From: Doris montereyensis
Taxonomy: Eukaryota > Mollusca > Gastropoda > Nudibranchia > Dorididae
Reading direction: 5' to 3'
Assembly (NCBI GenBank): GCA_037039925.1
Contig: JAXRKP010000080.1
Location: 96,001 to 160,000 of the forward strand
Length of the DNA: 64,000 nucleotides
Of this stretch, positions 10,909 to 23,800 are shown piece after piece. Each line of letters begins with the position of its first letter. Within the stretch, counting starts at the first letter, position 1. A program made the translations under genes and the position numbers. The notes beneath the pieces are model-generated. The model was not told the origin of the DNA. It saw only the letters and a program-made list of their open reading frames with translations, and did no database searches.

Positions 10909-11234
10909 ACCAAAATATAATAGAAGCTATTAAAAGTTTTTACAATAAACCAACATGTGCAGTGAGAGTAGCTGGAAACATATCTGCAGAATTTCATGTA
11001 GATATAGAAGTAAGACAGGGTTGTATCCTAAGTCCTTTTTTTGTTTATCACATTTATGGATTCAGTCGCAAAGGCATCCTCAAAAAGGAAGAAAATGAAT
11101 GTAGGTATGTGGAAGCTCAAACCAGAAATGTATCAATGCTTTCATTTGCCGATGATTTAGTTCTGTTTGGAAAATCAGAAAGGGACCTTCAGTCGAATAT
11201 CAACCTAAAGAACAATGAACTAAATAAAAGATGA
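10872..11234 (+). pseudogene. RT palm fragment of LINE copy A
   Basis: 120 codons containing IIEAIKSFYNKPTCAVRVAG, VRQGCILSP and SFADDLVLFGKSERD, where FADD supplies the catalytic Asp pair. The frame is cut off both before (at the duplication) and after, so it is a relic. The order and spacing match the less damaged copy at 22.8-23.7 kb. Confidence 0.85.
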
Positions 11235-11670
11235 ATGAGAGTAAAAGTCAAAGAAAATCAAACAATGTTAGTAACTAGGGAAGCTAAAACACAAAATCTT
11301 AAATTGGGCAGGGAGAATTCAGAATAAATTCACAGCTACAATTATCTAGGAGTAATGATTAACTCAAAAGGAAACTAAGAGAAGAAATCAGACAGAGAAT
11401 CAAAAAGGCAAGCGCAATATATAACCATCTAGGAAAGGCATTTGCAGGTAAGCAAGAATTGTCAACAAAAACCATAAATGGCAGTATACAACACAGGATT
11501 TATTGTCCTACTCTCCTCTATGGCAGCGAAACCTTGGACCTTAGACACTAAAGCTTGAAATCTATCATAATGGTGAATTGCCGACTCTTTATAGTCCCCT
11601 GGCATGCATACCCGGCATCCCCATCGACGAAGAAATCAAATTATTTGTTCGATCCATTAGTTGGTGTTAA

Positions 11671-12050
11671 CAGAAACATTCGCTCTATATTATATTGCCG
11701 TGTTGGAGTGGCACACTTTAAGGTCTTTCTTCAGCATGAGGAAAAGATGTAGGCTGATATGAGTCCGAACGAGCGATATTGGACTGCATGGTGGATGAGG
11801 TAGAAGGCCATTAAACTTGAAGCGCTCCAATACACCTTGTGTCTTTTTTGTTTTGTTTTGTTTTTTTGTTCTTTCTTTTTCTTGTGTGGAGATATGCGTC
11901 ATCAGGATGGAGATTGCCTCTTTTCTCGGGCGAACCCGCAACACTTGTACCCGAGCCGACTTGAAAAGTTTTCATGTTTCATTCGGAAAATAGAAACATT
12001 CATTCTATTGCCAGTGTTGGAGTGGTTGGTACACTTTAAGGTCTTTCTTT
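11671..12050 (+). repeat. Direct repeat pair of about 65 bp, 320 bp apart
   Basis: AGAAACATTC, TCTATT, TTGCC, GTGTTGGAGTGG and CACTTTAAGGTCTTTCTT occur in the same order at 11,671-11,735 and 11,991-12,050. The DNA between them is T-rich and has no recognisable gene. Confidence 0.6.
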
Positions 12051-12067
12051 TTCATTAAAAAAAATCA

Positions 12068-12395
12068 TCTTGTGGTCAGGTGGCAAAGTGTCTTCCTGGA
12101 CCTCTCAATCAAAAGGTAGTGGGTTTGTGCCTCGACAGGTCGAAACATTTTCTTGAGATCTTCGGGGAAAATCCACTTCACCTGATCAAGGTAGATGGAT
12201 CGACACTTGGTTCGAAGAAGAACGATAAAAAGGAGGTCCCTTTGTGCAGATCACAACACTCTATGCGCGTTTAATATATCTTGGTTGTTTACGGGATAGT
12301 CTGAGTAAATTTAAAAATCGTACCCAAAACCCCCAGATCATATTTGCTGTGGATGTGAGTAAAATCAAATCAAAACAATAAATAAAAATAATTTT
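12068..12395 (+). mobile_element. tRNA-derived SINE, copy 2 (plus orientation)
   Basis: Same family as 7.9, 15.5 and 19.8 kb, in the other orientation. It has a tRNA-like head (CAGGTGGCAAAGTGTCTTCC), a degenerate B box (GTAGTGGGTTTGTGCC), and a body with GATCGACACTTGGTTCGAA and TGCAGATCACAACACTCT. The tail is AAAATCAAATCAAAAC. It has diverged more than the other copies in the second half. Confidence 0.8.
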
Positions 12396-12884
12396 AAAAA
12401 AATTACACCGCATAATGCCCCTTCCCCCTAGCCCTAAGAAAATCGTTAAATCCATTTTCAAGCGAGACAGCAAGTCTGTATTTATTAGAGAGAGAGAGAG
12501 GGGGTGTCATTCTTATACCAGCAACCCCATTGACGACATGTACTCCTTTGTGTCATTGTCGTTTCAGTGAGCCAATCATTTAGTATTTACCACCTGTAAC
12601 AGTAACATTGCATTGAATAAAAACACCATCTTCTTATTCATTAGATCGAGTCAACATCTCCACATTTCAATTCGAGCTAACAAAAAAATGGACGATGAGA
12701 TTAACTCAATCAAGCAAAATCTTTAGATCTACATTGAACTTGTTGCAGTTTCTCTTGTACTATCTCGTTTTTTTGTTGTAGTGTGATCTTATTTTTGGGT
12801 GAGGGGGGGGGGGAGGGGGTTCGTGCAAGTTGAACGAGTTGACCGTGAGTTGAAAAAATTGTTCACTCGCAGTACGTAGTTAGT
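12396..12884. other. Intergenic DNA, nothing recognised
   Basis: Contains a short GA run (12,488-12,500) and a G-run (12,800-12,818). No coding signal is seen. Confidence 0.4.
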
Positions 12885-13000
12885 CAGCTCGGTTGGTATC
12901 ACGCTTTCTTTTCATGGGGAGGAGATGAATGCCAAATGCAGAGGTCGCGGGTCCAATCTCCAAGGAGGCCAAGGTTTTTTCTGTCTATTCCTCGTTTTTG
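12885..13000 (+). repeat. tRNA-like SINE head, second type
   Basis: TCAGCTCGGTTGGTATCACG resembles an A box, and GGTCGCGGGTCCAATCTCC resembles a B box 70 bp later. A T-rich segment follows. The sequence between the boxes is longer than in a true tRNA, so it is more likely a SINE head than a gene. Confidence 0.45.
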
Positions 13001-13273
13001 TCTCGTCTGTGTTCCGGGGTTTTAGTATTATTTAATGCCATTTCTTTCGGGAATTTTTGCTACGAGCTGAGAAAATTCGACTAAGGATAAGACTGCACTA
13101 CGATTTTTTAGTTGGTCGACTAAATAGTTGAAACCGTGTCGCAGAGTTGAGAAGCACTGACCCCTTTCTCACCACAACTAAATAGTTGGTCGATTTTCTC
13201 GATCTGCATCGTTGACGTGGTAATTGTTGTCATTGCAAGCATTGATGTGACAGAGGTTCATTGTGTCTGTGCT

Positions 13274-15207
<1,934 letters not shown>

Positions 15208-15332
15208 ATGTCAGGCAGCTCTCTCACTGACTTCGGCGCATTTGCGCGAGTCTATAAGACTCAGTTGAACATTGAGCTGAATGGGTCACTACGTAGCCTT
15301 CGGTCACTATCGCTCAAACATGCGGCGGCGCG
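15208..15332 (+). CDS. Candidate first coding exon of an unidentified gene
   Basis: An ATG at 15,208 opens 41 codons (MSGSSLTDFGAFARVYKTQL, then NIELNGSLRS and a basic end SLKHAAAR) and runs into a strong splice donor, CGCG/GTGAGT, at 15,332/15,333, leaving phase 2. The exon is CpG-richer than its surroundings, and a YY1-like CCGCCATTT lies 45 bp upstream, as is common at start sites. I recognise no family and found no convincing acceptor partner downstream, so it may be a chance ORF. Confidence 0.33.
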
Positions 15333-15466
15333 GTGAGTAGTAGTTATCCTATCACGTAGTATTTTGCATTGTCTCATTGAACATTGGACCATATCAATTC
15401 AACTGAACTTACTATGAATCAACAACATGACTAACGAACTGGGTTGTCTAATTGCTACCATGGAAA

Positions 15467-15780
15467 TTTGATTTTGATTTGATTTGATTTACCCGCATTC
15501 ACAATTAAATTGATCTCAGGGGTTTTTGGTAGGATTTTCAATCTTGCCCGGACAGCCTTATAAACAGCCAATGGATCTTTCACGTGCACATAGTGTTGTG
15601 ATCTGCACACGGGATCTCCTTTTTAACGTCCGTCTCCGATGTGACTAGGTGTCGATCACCAACTTGGAACAGGGTTTTTCTAGAAAAAAACTAGAAAATT
15701 GTTCACCCGTCGGCGGGGCTTGAACCCCCGTCCTCTGGGATGAGAGGCTGACACCTTGCTTCTGGACTACCAAGTTCCCC
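15467..15780 (-). mobile_element. tRNA-derived SINE, copy 3
   Basis: On the minus strand the head starts GGGGAACTTGGTAGTCCAGA, with B box GGGGGTTCAAGCCCC at 15,729-15,715, the best preserved of the four. The body has the A-run flanked by CTAGA on both sides (the others have CTCGA). The tail is (AAATC)n at the left end. Confidence 0.88.
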
Positions 15781-17217
15781 CTACCATGGAAGAACACCCC
15801 ATCCTGTCGGATCAAACTTTCAAACGTACAGATGCTGAACAACAACAGCTAATACATGGCGGAATGAAGTGTGCTCTGCTAAAAACGCTGATTTTAATTA
15901 TTTTGAATGCGAAAGAAGCAAATAAGACAAGTCAATTTATATTTTAAGATACCGGTAGTTTTAATACGAGAAAACTACATTTTCATGATTGTAATAATAC
16001 TTCCATGGAAGAAGTACATGTCATATTATGTTCGAGAGTTTTCTGACTGGGGTGCTGAACTAGAATGAAGTGAAGCTCTACATGTAAATGAACGTCGTTT
16101 CATCCCTTCCGGAATGACGTTAACTTTTAAATGTTATTCACGATGACAACCAATGTCTACCTGTCGCGTCGCGCAAATTGAAGTCACGCCGCGCGGCTCA
16201 CCCTCGCGTTTGCGCGGCTATTGTGTCACTATGCTTATTAACTTTAGCAAAGGATGTGGGTGAAAATCAAATGAAATCAAACTGTACCCTCTCTATAAAT
16301 TCAAGCGCTATATCTTTCGCCTAAGTCGCCAATGTTTTTATCTGTGTTGCAATAGATTTATCTAGATCTACATACACATTTGGCTAAGGACAACGCGGCC
16401 TAGAATGCCATACACACTCAAAACAACAGGAAGCAGGAGGGGAACGGTATCTGGATGACAAGACAATGGTGGATTTACAAACACTGCTTGTAGTTCGTCG
16501 ACTCACACCGATCCACGTAATCGTATTCGACTTTCCCACGTTTCATGAATATTCGCCACACACCAGTAGCCAAACTGATAAATCGCACCATGGATGATGA
16601 ATCATGGAAAAGTGTAATCGTGTGTAGCCCACTCAAAAACGTACGCCTGCTTAACTTTGATTCGTGCGGCCTTCGTGTGACATAGCCAGATCAGTCACTT
16701 TGAAATAGCTGCTGGTACTGCGATGATTGGAAGAAAAATACCGAAGTGAGACCGTCGCTGTAACCATAAACTGGCATAGTTCAAACCAAGATGACAAAAG
16801 CTACACGTGTTACGACATGTAATTCAAATCGGTGACTGATCAATCAACCTGTCGAAGAATGTGGACGGTGCAAAAAGCAACTGCTTTTAAGATAGCATTA
16901 CAGCTGACACACATACAAAGCTACACGGCATCTTTTGTCTACACAAAATGTATCACGTTTAGTGTGCAATGAAGCGTTCGATGGCCTAAGCTAGTAGGGC
17001 AACAATAGGTCTGTTGTAGTTTTTGTCGGCTTTCCCGTTTATCTTCGGTGATTGTTATTTACATTTTTCTTGTATCTTCTCTTAGTTTTTTGTTAAATTT
17101 TACATTGAAAGCCTACAATGTCGTAGCAAAACCTTTGTGTTGTGAGTTTGTAATCACGATGGCACTGATGCAAATCTCTTGGCTGGCCCAAGGGGTTTTT
17201 CATGACGTTGTATTCTA
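15781..17217. other. Intergenic or intronic DNA, nothing recognised
   Basis: No framed exon is found. A GC- and CpG-rich patch lies at 16,160-16,230 (CGCGTCGCGC, GCCGCGCGGC, GTTTGCGCGG). It could be regulatory, but nothing else supports that. Confidence 0.4.
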
Positions 17218-17466
17218 AAGAAGGGTACTTCACTCTACCTTCCTCACTAGACTTAGGTGTAAATGAGTACCCATCGAATATTTAGAGAAAGATGTTGCCA
17301 GAGTGTTATTACGAAGCGCCTAACAGGTTGTTGTAATGTATGCTTCTCAGGAGTTGAGAAGAACTTTGAATGACATGGCCTGCTGGGAGATAAATCATGT
17401 ACCAGCAAAGTCGATGAGCCTGCACTTGTGCGGTGATACGAACTATAAATCTATCTTTATCTTTTA
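17218..17466 (+). repeat. Dispersed repeat, copy 2 (inverted relative to 7.5 kb)
   Basis: It carries ACTTAGGTGTAAATGAGTACC, TACGAAGCGCCTAACAGG, GGGAGATAAATCAT and AGCCTGCACTTGTGC, and ends CTATAAATCTATCTTTATCT. These match the reverse complement of 7,460-7,688 in order. Confidence 0.7.
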
Positions 17467-18267
17467 ATGTGGTTCTAGTTTGTGATTATGCTTCTTTGCG
17501 CATCACAGTAAGTGGGAACTTTCTCTTGAGTTTCAGTTAATAACTTGGACACTGGGCATTCGGGCCGAACACGATTAACTGTCATTGTGCTTTTCGTAAT
17601 GTACAAAGCTTCTCTGAAAACGAACGCTATTCTTTTATGGTTTGAAAAGTTCGTTGGTAACCCTACGAAAAAATGTTGTAAACTGATGTCCATAAATTTT
17701 GGTTCGCTAAAAGATCATTTTGCTAATTTTATTGTACCGGTAGTTGAAATTGTCAACAATAATAATAGCTGGTTCTCAAATTATTACGGATGTCTGGAAA
17801 TCTCCAACTCAGTTGATGGAACGGGCTTATTACACAATGTATAGCAAATCTAAAAGTTTTAGTTCAGACTGTGTTGAAATCGTAGCATGAAGGTCAATGA
17901 GAATTTTTTTTATTTTTATATTTTTTATATTTCCACAGTTCACCTTAATGCATTAAATGCTATTTCCAATATATATATAATTTTAAATTAGACATTAGCT
18001 TAACGGTATTAAAACGAAACGTTGTTCTTGTTTTGTTGTTGTTGATTGTTTGTTATTTTTGGAGGGGGCAGGGGGGTATGTTGTATTTTTATTTTTGAAG
18101 TAGGCCCACAATAGCAATTCATCTTTATCGGTTATTTTTGGATTTATTGTTGCAGACATGCATTCGCTTCTACCCACAGAATATAAAGTTCTGTCCATGC
18201 TTGTGGGACGAAGAAAAACTATAATGAGATTTGGTTTAATTCTTTTTTTATAACGAAACAAAATAAC
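17467..18267. other. Intergenic DNA, nothing recognised
   Basis: Overlapping chance ORFs on both strands (17,475-17,693 minus and 17,545-17,844 plus) have no recognisable motif and no paired splice signals. Confidence 0.4.
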
Positions 18268-18354
<87 letters not shown>

Positions 18355-18417
18355 CAGGCACACAGACAGACAGACAGATAGACAGACAGACATACAGACA
18401 GACAGACAGACAGATAA

Positions 18418-18485
<68 letters not shown>

Positions 18486-18528
18486 AAAGACAGACAGACA
18501 GATAGGCCTAAATAGAGAGAGAGAGAGA
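18268..18528 (+). repeat. Compound (GATA)n/(GACA)n/(GA)n microsatellite
   Basis: GATA from 18,268 to about 18,352, GACA-rich from 18,353 to 18,410, GATA again to 18,484, then GACA and a short GA run. The YLSI-type ORFs on the minus strand are repeat translations. Confidence 0.97.
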
Positions 18529-18659
18529 GGGATGAATATATTTTTTGGACTAATAGGCCTAGCCCCACAAGTTATTTTGCATTTGGGCCTGTTTACAATA
18601 AATATACTAAACCGCAAAAGATCAAGACAGTTTCAACTATCCACGTGTTTACTGCTCAC

Positions 18660-19310
18660 AGAAATGACCTGTTTTGGATCAAAAACACAAAATCTTAAAC
18701 TGGGCAGAGAGAAGTAATAACAAGTTAAAACATACAATTATCTGAGAGTAATTATTGACTTAGAAGAAAAAGTAAGAAAAGAAATCAGTCAGAGAATCCA
18801 AAAGGAAATGGCAATTATTACATAACCATCTAGGAAAGGCATTTATAGGTAAACATGAATTGTCGACAAAAATCATAATGTCATTGTCAGTATACAGCAC
18901 AGTTTATTGTTATACTCTCCTCTATGGTTGTGAAACATTGATCATAGACAGAAGGAAATACAGTAGAAAACAATACAATATCTAAAAAGAGTGGTGGAGA
19001 AAACTAAAAATCAAACCAAAATAGATGGCATAAAATAAGATCGAAATAAATCAACTGAGATGTTTTGGATATGTAAACATAATGAATTATAAGAGAATAG
19101 CTAAATAGGTGTATAGTGCTAAGACCCGAGGTAAAAGACCAAAAGGCAGACATTGGAGAAAGTGAGAAGAAGACTAAAAGAAACAGATAATGTCAGGACA
19201 GGGTAGCCTGGAGAAAGATCCTTTTAGGCACCTAAACTCATACACCGGAAGGTAGAATGGGAGCTAATAATAAGAAAGAAACAGAAAAATATATGACATC
19301 ATAGGAATAA
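18660..19310 (+). mobile_element. RTE-like LINE, copy B (3' fragment)
   Basis: Matches the last 650 bp of copies C and D in order: ACACAAAATCTTAAACTGGG, GAGTAATTATTGACT, ACCATCTAGGAAAGGCATTT, TACTCTCCTCTATGG and CATACACCGGAAGGTAGAAT. The frame is destroyed. A 5' end truncated in the thumb region is typical of target-primed integration. Confidence 0.88.
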
Positions 19311-19796
19311 GGGGTGAAATTTATTTACAAAGGCATTTGGTCAATGTCATGAGACAGCGATTTGGCCTAAAATATTCTTGAATTGTTTCCCCTTGCCGAT
19401 TAAAGAAAAAATGTGTTTTAGCCTTTTCTTTATTGCTACTGCTATGTAAGCGTGTAAAGTAAAAAGTAAAACACCCGTCTTCATGTGTATCCATTTCTGT
19501 ACACGAATACATAACTAAATATTCCCTTATACACGTTGATTTAAAAAAAAAATTATGCCTCGTAATCATTGAAGAACGTGGGAGACCAGTAATTGAAATG
19601 TTTGACGCTGGGATATCACAGAAAGGAGGGTATATAGATTATTCAGTTGTTTTCATACAACTTAAGATAATCTAAGGAATATATTGTGAGAAACACAATT
19701 ACCTTTAGATCTTCCCCGAACTGGGAGATCACGTGATGCTGGGAAAAGACAAAACCGTCAAATCTAGCTCAGCACCTTATAGATCTAGATGCGTTC
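19311..19796. other. Intergenic DNA, nothing recognised
   Basis: AT-rich, and no coding signal beyond the chance minus-strand ORF at 19,321-19,569. Confidence 0.4.
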
Positions 19797-20121
19797 TTTG
19801 CTTTGCTTTGATTTGATTTTACCCACATCCACAACTAAGGTGACCTCGGGGTTTTTGTTAGGATTTTTAATTTTCCCGGACTGCCATGTAAATAGCCAAG
19901 GGATCTGTAACGTGCACAGAGTGTTGGGATCTGCACATGGGAACTCCCTTTTATCGCCCGTCTCCGATGGGACCAGGTGTCGATCCACCTGCCTGGAGAG
20001 GGGGGTGGTTAGATTTTGCTCGAAAAAACTCGAGAAAATGTTTCCACCGTCGGCCGGGCTCTACCCTACTATTTTTTGGTTCAGAGGCCGACACCTTGCC
20101 TCTGAATTATCGAATCTCCCA
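19797..20121 (-). mobile_element. tRNA-derived SINE, copy 4
   Basis: Same body as copies 1 and 3: AGGTGACCTCGGGGTTTTTG, AACGTGCACAGAGTGTTG, GTCTCCGATGGGACCAGGTG and CTCGAAAAAACTCGAG. The tail TTGATTTGATTTT is on the left and a degenerate tRNA head on the right. It abuts the Tc1-like remnant. Confidence 0.85.
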
Positions 20122-20124
20122 GGT

Positions 20125-20600
20125 TATTTGCTTCACTGGTTCAAGGCATCCGACAGAAATATTCAGCGTTGTTTCTTACTGGCCTGTCTTTCATCAAGAC
20201 GATCGTACATCAGCCCCAGTACTCACGAACCGTCACAGGCAGGTGCGATTACAATGGGCTAATGAGCATATTTTGTATAGGACCTCGTAATCGGTGGAAT
20301 GACGTCATTTTCTCCGACGAGAGTCGATTTCATTGAGTCAAGCTGATGGACGGATTCGTATATATGGCGTCGGAAAGGCGAAAGATAATAGTATTGTGCA
20401 GATTTCTCTACAATGAAAGCTGCCAGTTGAGCTACCGAGATAATGTGTTGGCAATGATCGTCGTCCTTTCTTTCAGCTTCATGAAGCGATGACCACAATC
20501 CAGCACGATAATGCTCGGACGCAACGCTCACACTATGCCATTGTTTCCTGCAGCAACAAACATTTTGATGTTTTATTATGGCCAGCCCGGGCAGTGGATA
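20125..20600 (+). pseudogene. Tc1/mariner-type transposase remnant
   Basis: Frame-broken but in the right order. RPVLTNRHRQVRLQWANEH (end of the DNA-binding half in another reading) is followed by WNDVIFSDESRFH with the first catalytic Asp region. Then come HDNARTQRSHYAI with the second Asp, and FDVLLWPARAVD, where the usual SPDLNPIE is lost. In this family a DDE/DDD transposase cuts and pastes between TA sites. The N-terminal helix-turn-helix part and both terminal repeats were not found. Confidence 0.75.
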
Positions 20601-20875
20601 GGTAAGCACCTGTATGGGGATTAGGCAGTCCCGCCCTTCACGAGTCCCCTGTAGCCTTGCAGGCGGGCCTTGGTTGACCAAAGGCTAAGGAGTTAACCCT
20701 CACAGAAAACAACCTGCTGCCTTGCAGGCTGGTCTTAAATGACCAAAGGCTAAGGGAGTTAACCCGGACAGAAAATAACAAGGCCGGGTAGGGGGCTGAA
20801 GGTAGCAGCCTCGCCATTTACCTAGGGTACAGTGGGCTAATCCCCTGCTTATCCAAAACCAAACTGATTCAAAGA
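20585..20875 (+). repeat. 5' module of the RTE-like LINE, copy 2
   Basis: Begins CCGGGCAGTGGATAGGTAAG and continues CACCTGT. It then has two 65-bp subunits (CCTTGCAGGC, TTGACCAAAGGCTAAGG, ACAGAAAA) and ends GTACAGTGGGCTAATCCCCT. It is directly followed by LINE copy C. Confidence 0.78.
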
Positions 20876-21233
20876 AAGAAATATGATATACCCGGATTGA
20901 ACTTTCGAAGACGACTCTGGAAAAGAACACGGACTGTGAATATTAGGGAAATAAATGGAAAAGAGTTAGAATTAGCTGAAGAAATGGAAAATTTCAAAGT
21001 AAGCATTTTGGCCATTACAGAAACAGAAAAAAGGACAAGGAATAGAAAATGTAAGACCAAATCACACTTTAACCTTCTCAGGACTATATGTCAAAGACAG
21101 ATCTAAAGCAGGACGGCCTCCTAATGCATAAATTATTATCAAAAAGTCAAGAACAGCTACTAGAAAGATGAGAATTTGTAAGTCCATGGCTATTAGAGGT
21201 AAATATTCAACCAAAAGGAATAGAAATTAAATT

Positions 21234-21554
21234 ATGAATAGCTTATGGACCAAAACACGATGTCACCAAACGAAGATACCACCAAAGAAGAAATATATCT
21301 TAGAAAATGATTTACAATTAGCTGCAGAGAATCTCAAACCCAACAATGTAGAACCATCAGGAGGATTAATAGGTAAAGAAGGAAAGACAACAACTTCTCC
21401 AAATGGAGAGAGTCTAATAGATTTTTGCCTAAAGATTAACATGAGAATAGCCAACACATTTTTTCTTCATAAAGATATCCACAAATATACAAGAGTAAAT
21501 AAAGACAGACGTGAAACGTCAATCATAGACTACTTAATAGCTCCCTTTTTTTAA
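21234..21554 (+). pseudogene. Endonuclease C-terminal fragment of LINE copy C
   Basis: 106 codons. TTSPNGESLIDFCLKINMRI is the conserved region after the AP-endonuclease GDLNA strand, which is itself lost here. IHKYTRVNKDRRETSIIDYL corresponds to the Thr-Tyr and Ile-Asp block near the active-site Asp. It is a relic, since the catalytic core is incomplete. Confidence 0.75.
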
Positions 21555-22474
21555 AGTACATTGGATCCAAGAGTAAACAGATGAGCAGAAATATTTAATG
21601 ATCATCACCTAATGATTGCCAAAATGATATTACTGACGGAAGAAAACAAACAGAAAAGGAAAAAAGAAGAAAGATACTAAACTCAAAATAGAAGAACTAA
21701 ATAAACCAATAGTAAAACAGATATACCAATCCAGGATAAACAAATTTATCAGTGAAAGGCAGATGGATCTAATGATAGCACAATAGAAGAAAATTGATAA
21801 ATAAACACTCCTCGGTTGGACTGAAGAGGTCTGTGGTAGGAAACAAATTAAAAAAAGAGATAGGAAAAGAACAGCATGGTGAAATTAGAATGTCAAGACT
21901 AAGATCGAAGAAAAGAAAATGCCTGGAAGAAATACTTGCAAACAAATAGGCCAGAGGATAGGATAGATTATAGATTACGTGAATAAAAGAACTATCGCCA
22001 AATAAGAAGTTAGGAAAGCAAAACAGGAACAGTGGGAAGAGTTTGGACAAAGACTACAAGAAAGCTATCAAGGAAATCAAAAGCTGTTCTGGGGAGCAAT
22101 GAAGAGCATGAGAAAGACCAAAACATGCCCAAAACGACCAATTAAGAACGTCAAATGAGAAATAACGAAAGAAGACAGCGAAATCATGGAAACGGGAAAA
22201 AAGTATTTTCAACAATTACATAATCCTTCCAGAACATACGAAACAAGGAGTAGATATTGATTAGTAAGAGTAATAAATAATCCAGATGAGACAGCTGAAG
22301 ATGTAGATATCTCAATGGAAGAACTCCAAACAGCTATAAGAAAAGTGAAATTAGGAAAGGCCCCAGGAGCAGATCAAGTTTATCCAGAAATTATTAAAAA
22401 CTAAGGGAGAGAGGCAAATAAACTACTACATGCAATAATTATACCTACAAGCAAACAGGTGCCAGAAAAAAGGA

Positions 22475-22747
22475 ATGGTAGCACCAATACACAAGAAAGG
22501 ATCAACTATGGAATGCTCAAACTATAGAGGGATCTCACTACTTAGCGTACCAGGAAAAGTGTATGCCAGGATTCTGGAAATGAGACTAAGGAAAAGAGTA
22601 GAGGATCAGATTGAAGAGCATCATAGTGGATTAAGGCTAGGAAGAAGTGTACAAGACCACATATTTACAACTAGACAAATAATAGAACAATTCCTTCATA
22701 GAAACATTGACCTACACCTGTGTTTTATTGACAGAAAAGGCATTTGA
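22475..22747 (+). pseudogene. RT finger fragment of LINE copy C
   Basis: 90 codons with MVAPIHKKGSTMECSNYRGI, RILEMRLRKRVEDQIEEH and SVQDHIFTTRQIIEQF. It ends at LHLCFIDRKGI, where the first catalytic block should read as a D-L-E-K-A-F-type motif; a small deletion has destroyed it. Confidence 0.82.
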
Positions 22748-22908
22748 TACTGTGAGGAGGGACGAACTATGGCATTCCTTAAAAGAATACAATGTAGAGC
22801 AAAATTTAATAGAAGCCATGAAAAGTTTTACAATAAACCAACATGTGCAATGAGAGTAGTTGGAAATGTATCTGAAGAAGTTGATGTATATATAGGAGTA
22901 AGACAGGG

Positions 22909-23676
22909 TTGTATCCAAAATCGTTTTTTGTTTATCTCATTTATGGATTCAAATTAAAAAGCATCCTCAAAAATGAAGAAATGAATGTAGGTATGTGGAA
23001 GCTCAAACCAGTAAATGTAGTAGTAATGCTTTCATTTGCTGATGATTTATTTCTGTTTGGAACATCAGAAAGGAACCTTCAGTCGAATATCAACATAATG
23101 AATAATGAATTAAATAAAAGAGGAATTAGAGTAAATGCGAAGAAAACAAAAATAATGGTAGTAACTAGGGAAGCTAAAACACAAAATCTTAAATTGTGCA
23201 GGAAACTTTTAAAACAAGTTCAAAGCTACAACTACCTAGGAATAATGATTAACTCAGAGGGAAAAAATCATCTAGAGAAAAAAGGATTTATAGGTAAACA
23301 AGAATTGTCAACAAAAACCAAAATTGCAGTATACAACACAGTTTATTGTCCTACTCTCCTCTATTGGAGTGAAACCTGGACCTTAGACAGTAGGGAATAC
23401 AGTAGAATACAATCAGCTGAAATGAAATATCTAAGAAGAGTAGTAGGGAAAACTAACAGAGACAAAATCAGAAACACAACAATAAGAGATCAAACCAAAG
23501 CAGATGGCATAAAAATTAAGATAGAAATAAAACAACTGAGATGGTTTTGGCATGTAAACAGAATGAATGACAATAGAATAGCTAAATCAGTATACAGTGC
23601 TAAAGCCCAAGGTAAAAGACCAAAAGGCAGACCTCGGAGAAAGTTGGAAGACGATATAAAAGAGGCATTAACGTAA
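22909..23676 (+). pseudogene. RT palm, thumb and C-terminal domain of LINE copy C
   Basis: 255 codons, the longest intact stretch of this family here. SFADDLFLFGTSERN is the catalytic palm block, INMNNELNKRGI-like and VNAKKTKIMVV form the following strand, and QSYNYLGIMINSEG is the thumb. TLLYWSETWTLDSREYSRIQ, MKYLRRVVGKTNRDKIRN and RWFWHVNRMND lead into RPKGRPRRKLEDDIKEA, the C-terminal domain typical of RTE-like LINEs. It is open to a natural stop near the element's 3' end. Confidence 0.85.
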
Positions 23677-23800
23677 AGAAATTTCGCGGAAGGAAACAGA
23701 AAATATCAGGACAGAGCATCATGCAGAAAGATCATTTCGGGCATCTAAACCCATACACTGGAAGGTAAAGTGGGAACTGATAAAGAAAGAAAGATTATGG

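Larger units (their letters stand above)
8846..11555 (+). mobile_element. RTE-like LINE, copy A (broken, 3' truncated)
   Basis: Endonuclease remnants at about 8,920-9,510 include ILAITET, VLGDLNARVG, TTTSPNGDRLI and IHKYTRVN. The RT starts near 10,259 with KLGKAPGADQVHPEMIK and continues with NYRGISLL, SGFRPGRS, VRQGCILSPFF and the catalytic FADDLVLF, ending at 11,234. Multiple stops and frameshifts break the frame, and the copy ends in the region coding for SETWTLDS. The family resembles RTE/endonuclease-reverse transcriptase LINEs. Clade assignment is by motif recall only. Confidence 0.87.
20876..23800 (+). mobile_element. RTE-like LINE, copy C (nearly full length, broken)
   Basis: Most complete copy. 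It has endonuclease N-terminal pieces (20,897-21,106: VSILAITET) and an endonuclease C-terminal piece (21,234-21,554: TTTSPNGESLIDFCL, IHKYTRVNKD, TSIIDYLIAP). RT fingers follow from about 22,320 (KLGKAPGADQVYPEII), and a long open palm-to-C-terminus runs from 22,909 to 23,676. The 3' end is near CACTGGAAGGTAAAGTGGGA. Several frameshifts remain, so it is not active as read. Confidence 0.88.

Noticed and set aside
18219..18617. Tandem GATA blocks considered as a CRISPR-like or cysteine/leucine-rich gene
   Set aside because: No spacers; the repeat unit is 4 bp; simple-sequence DNA.
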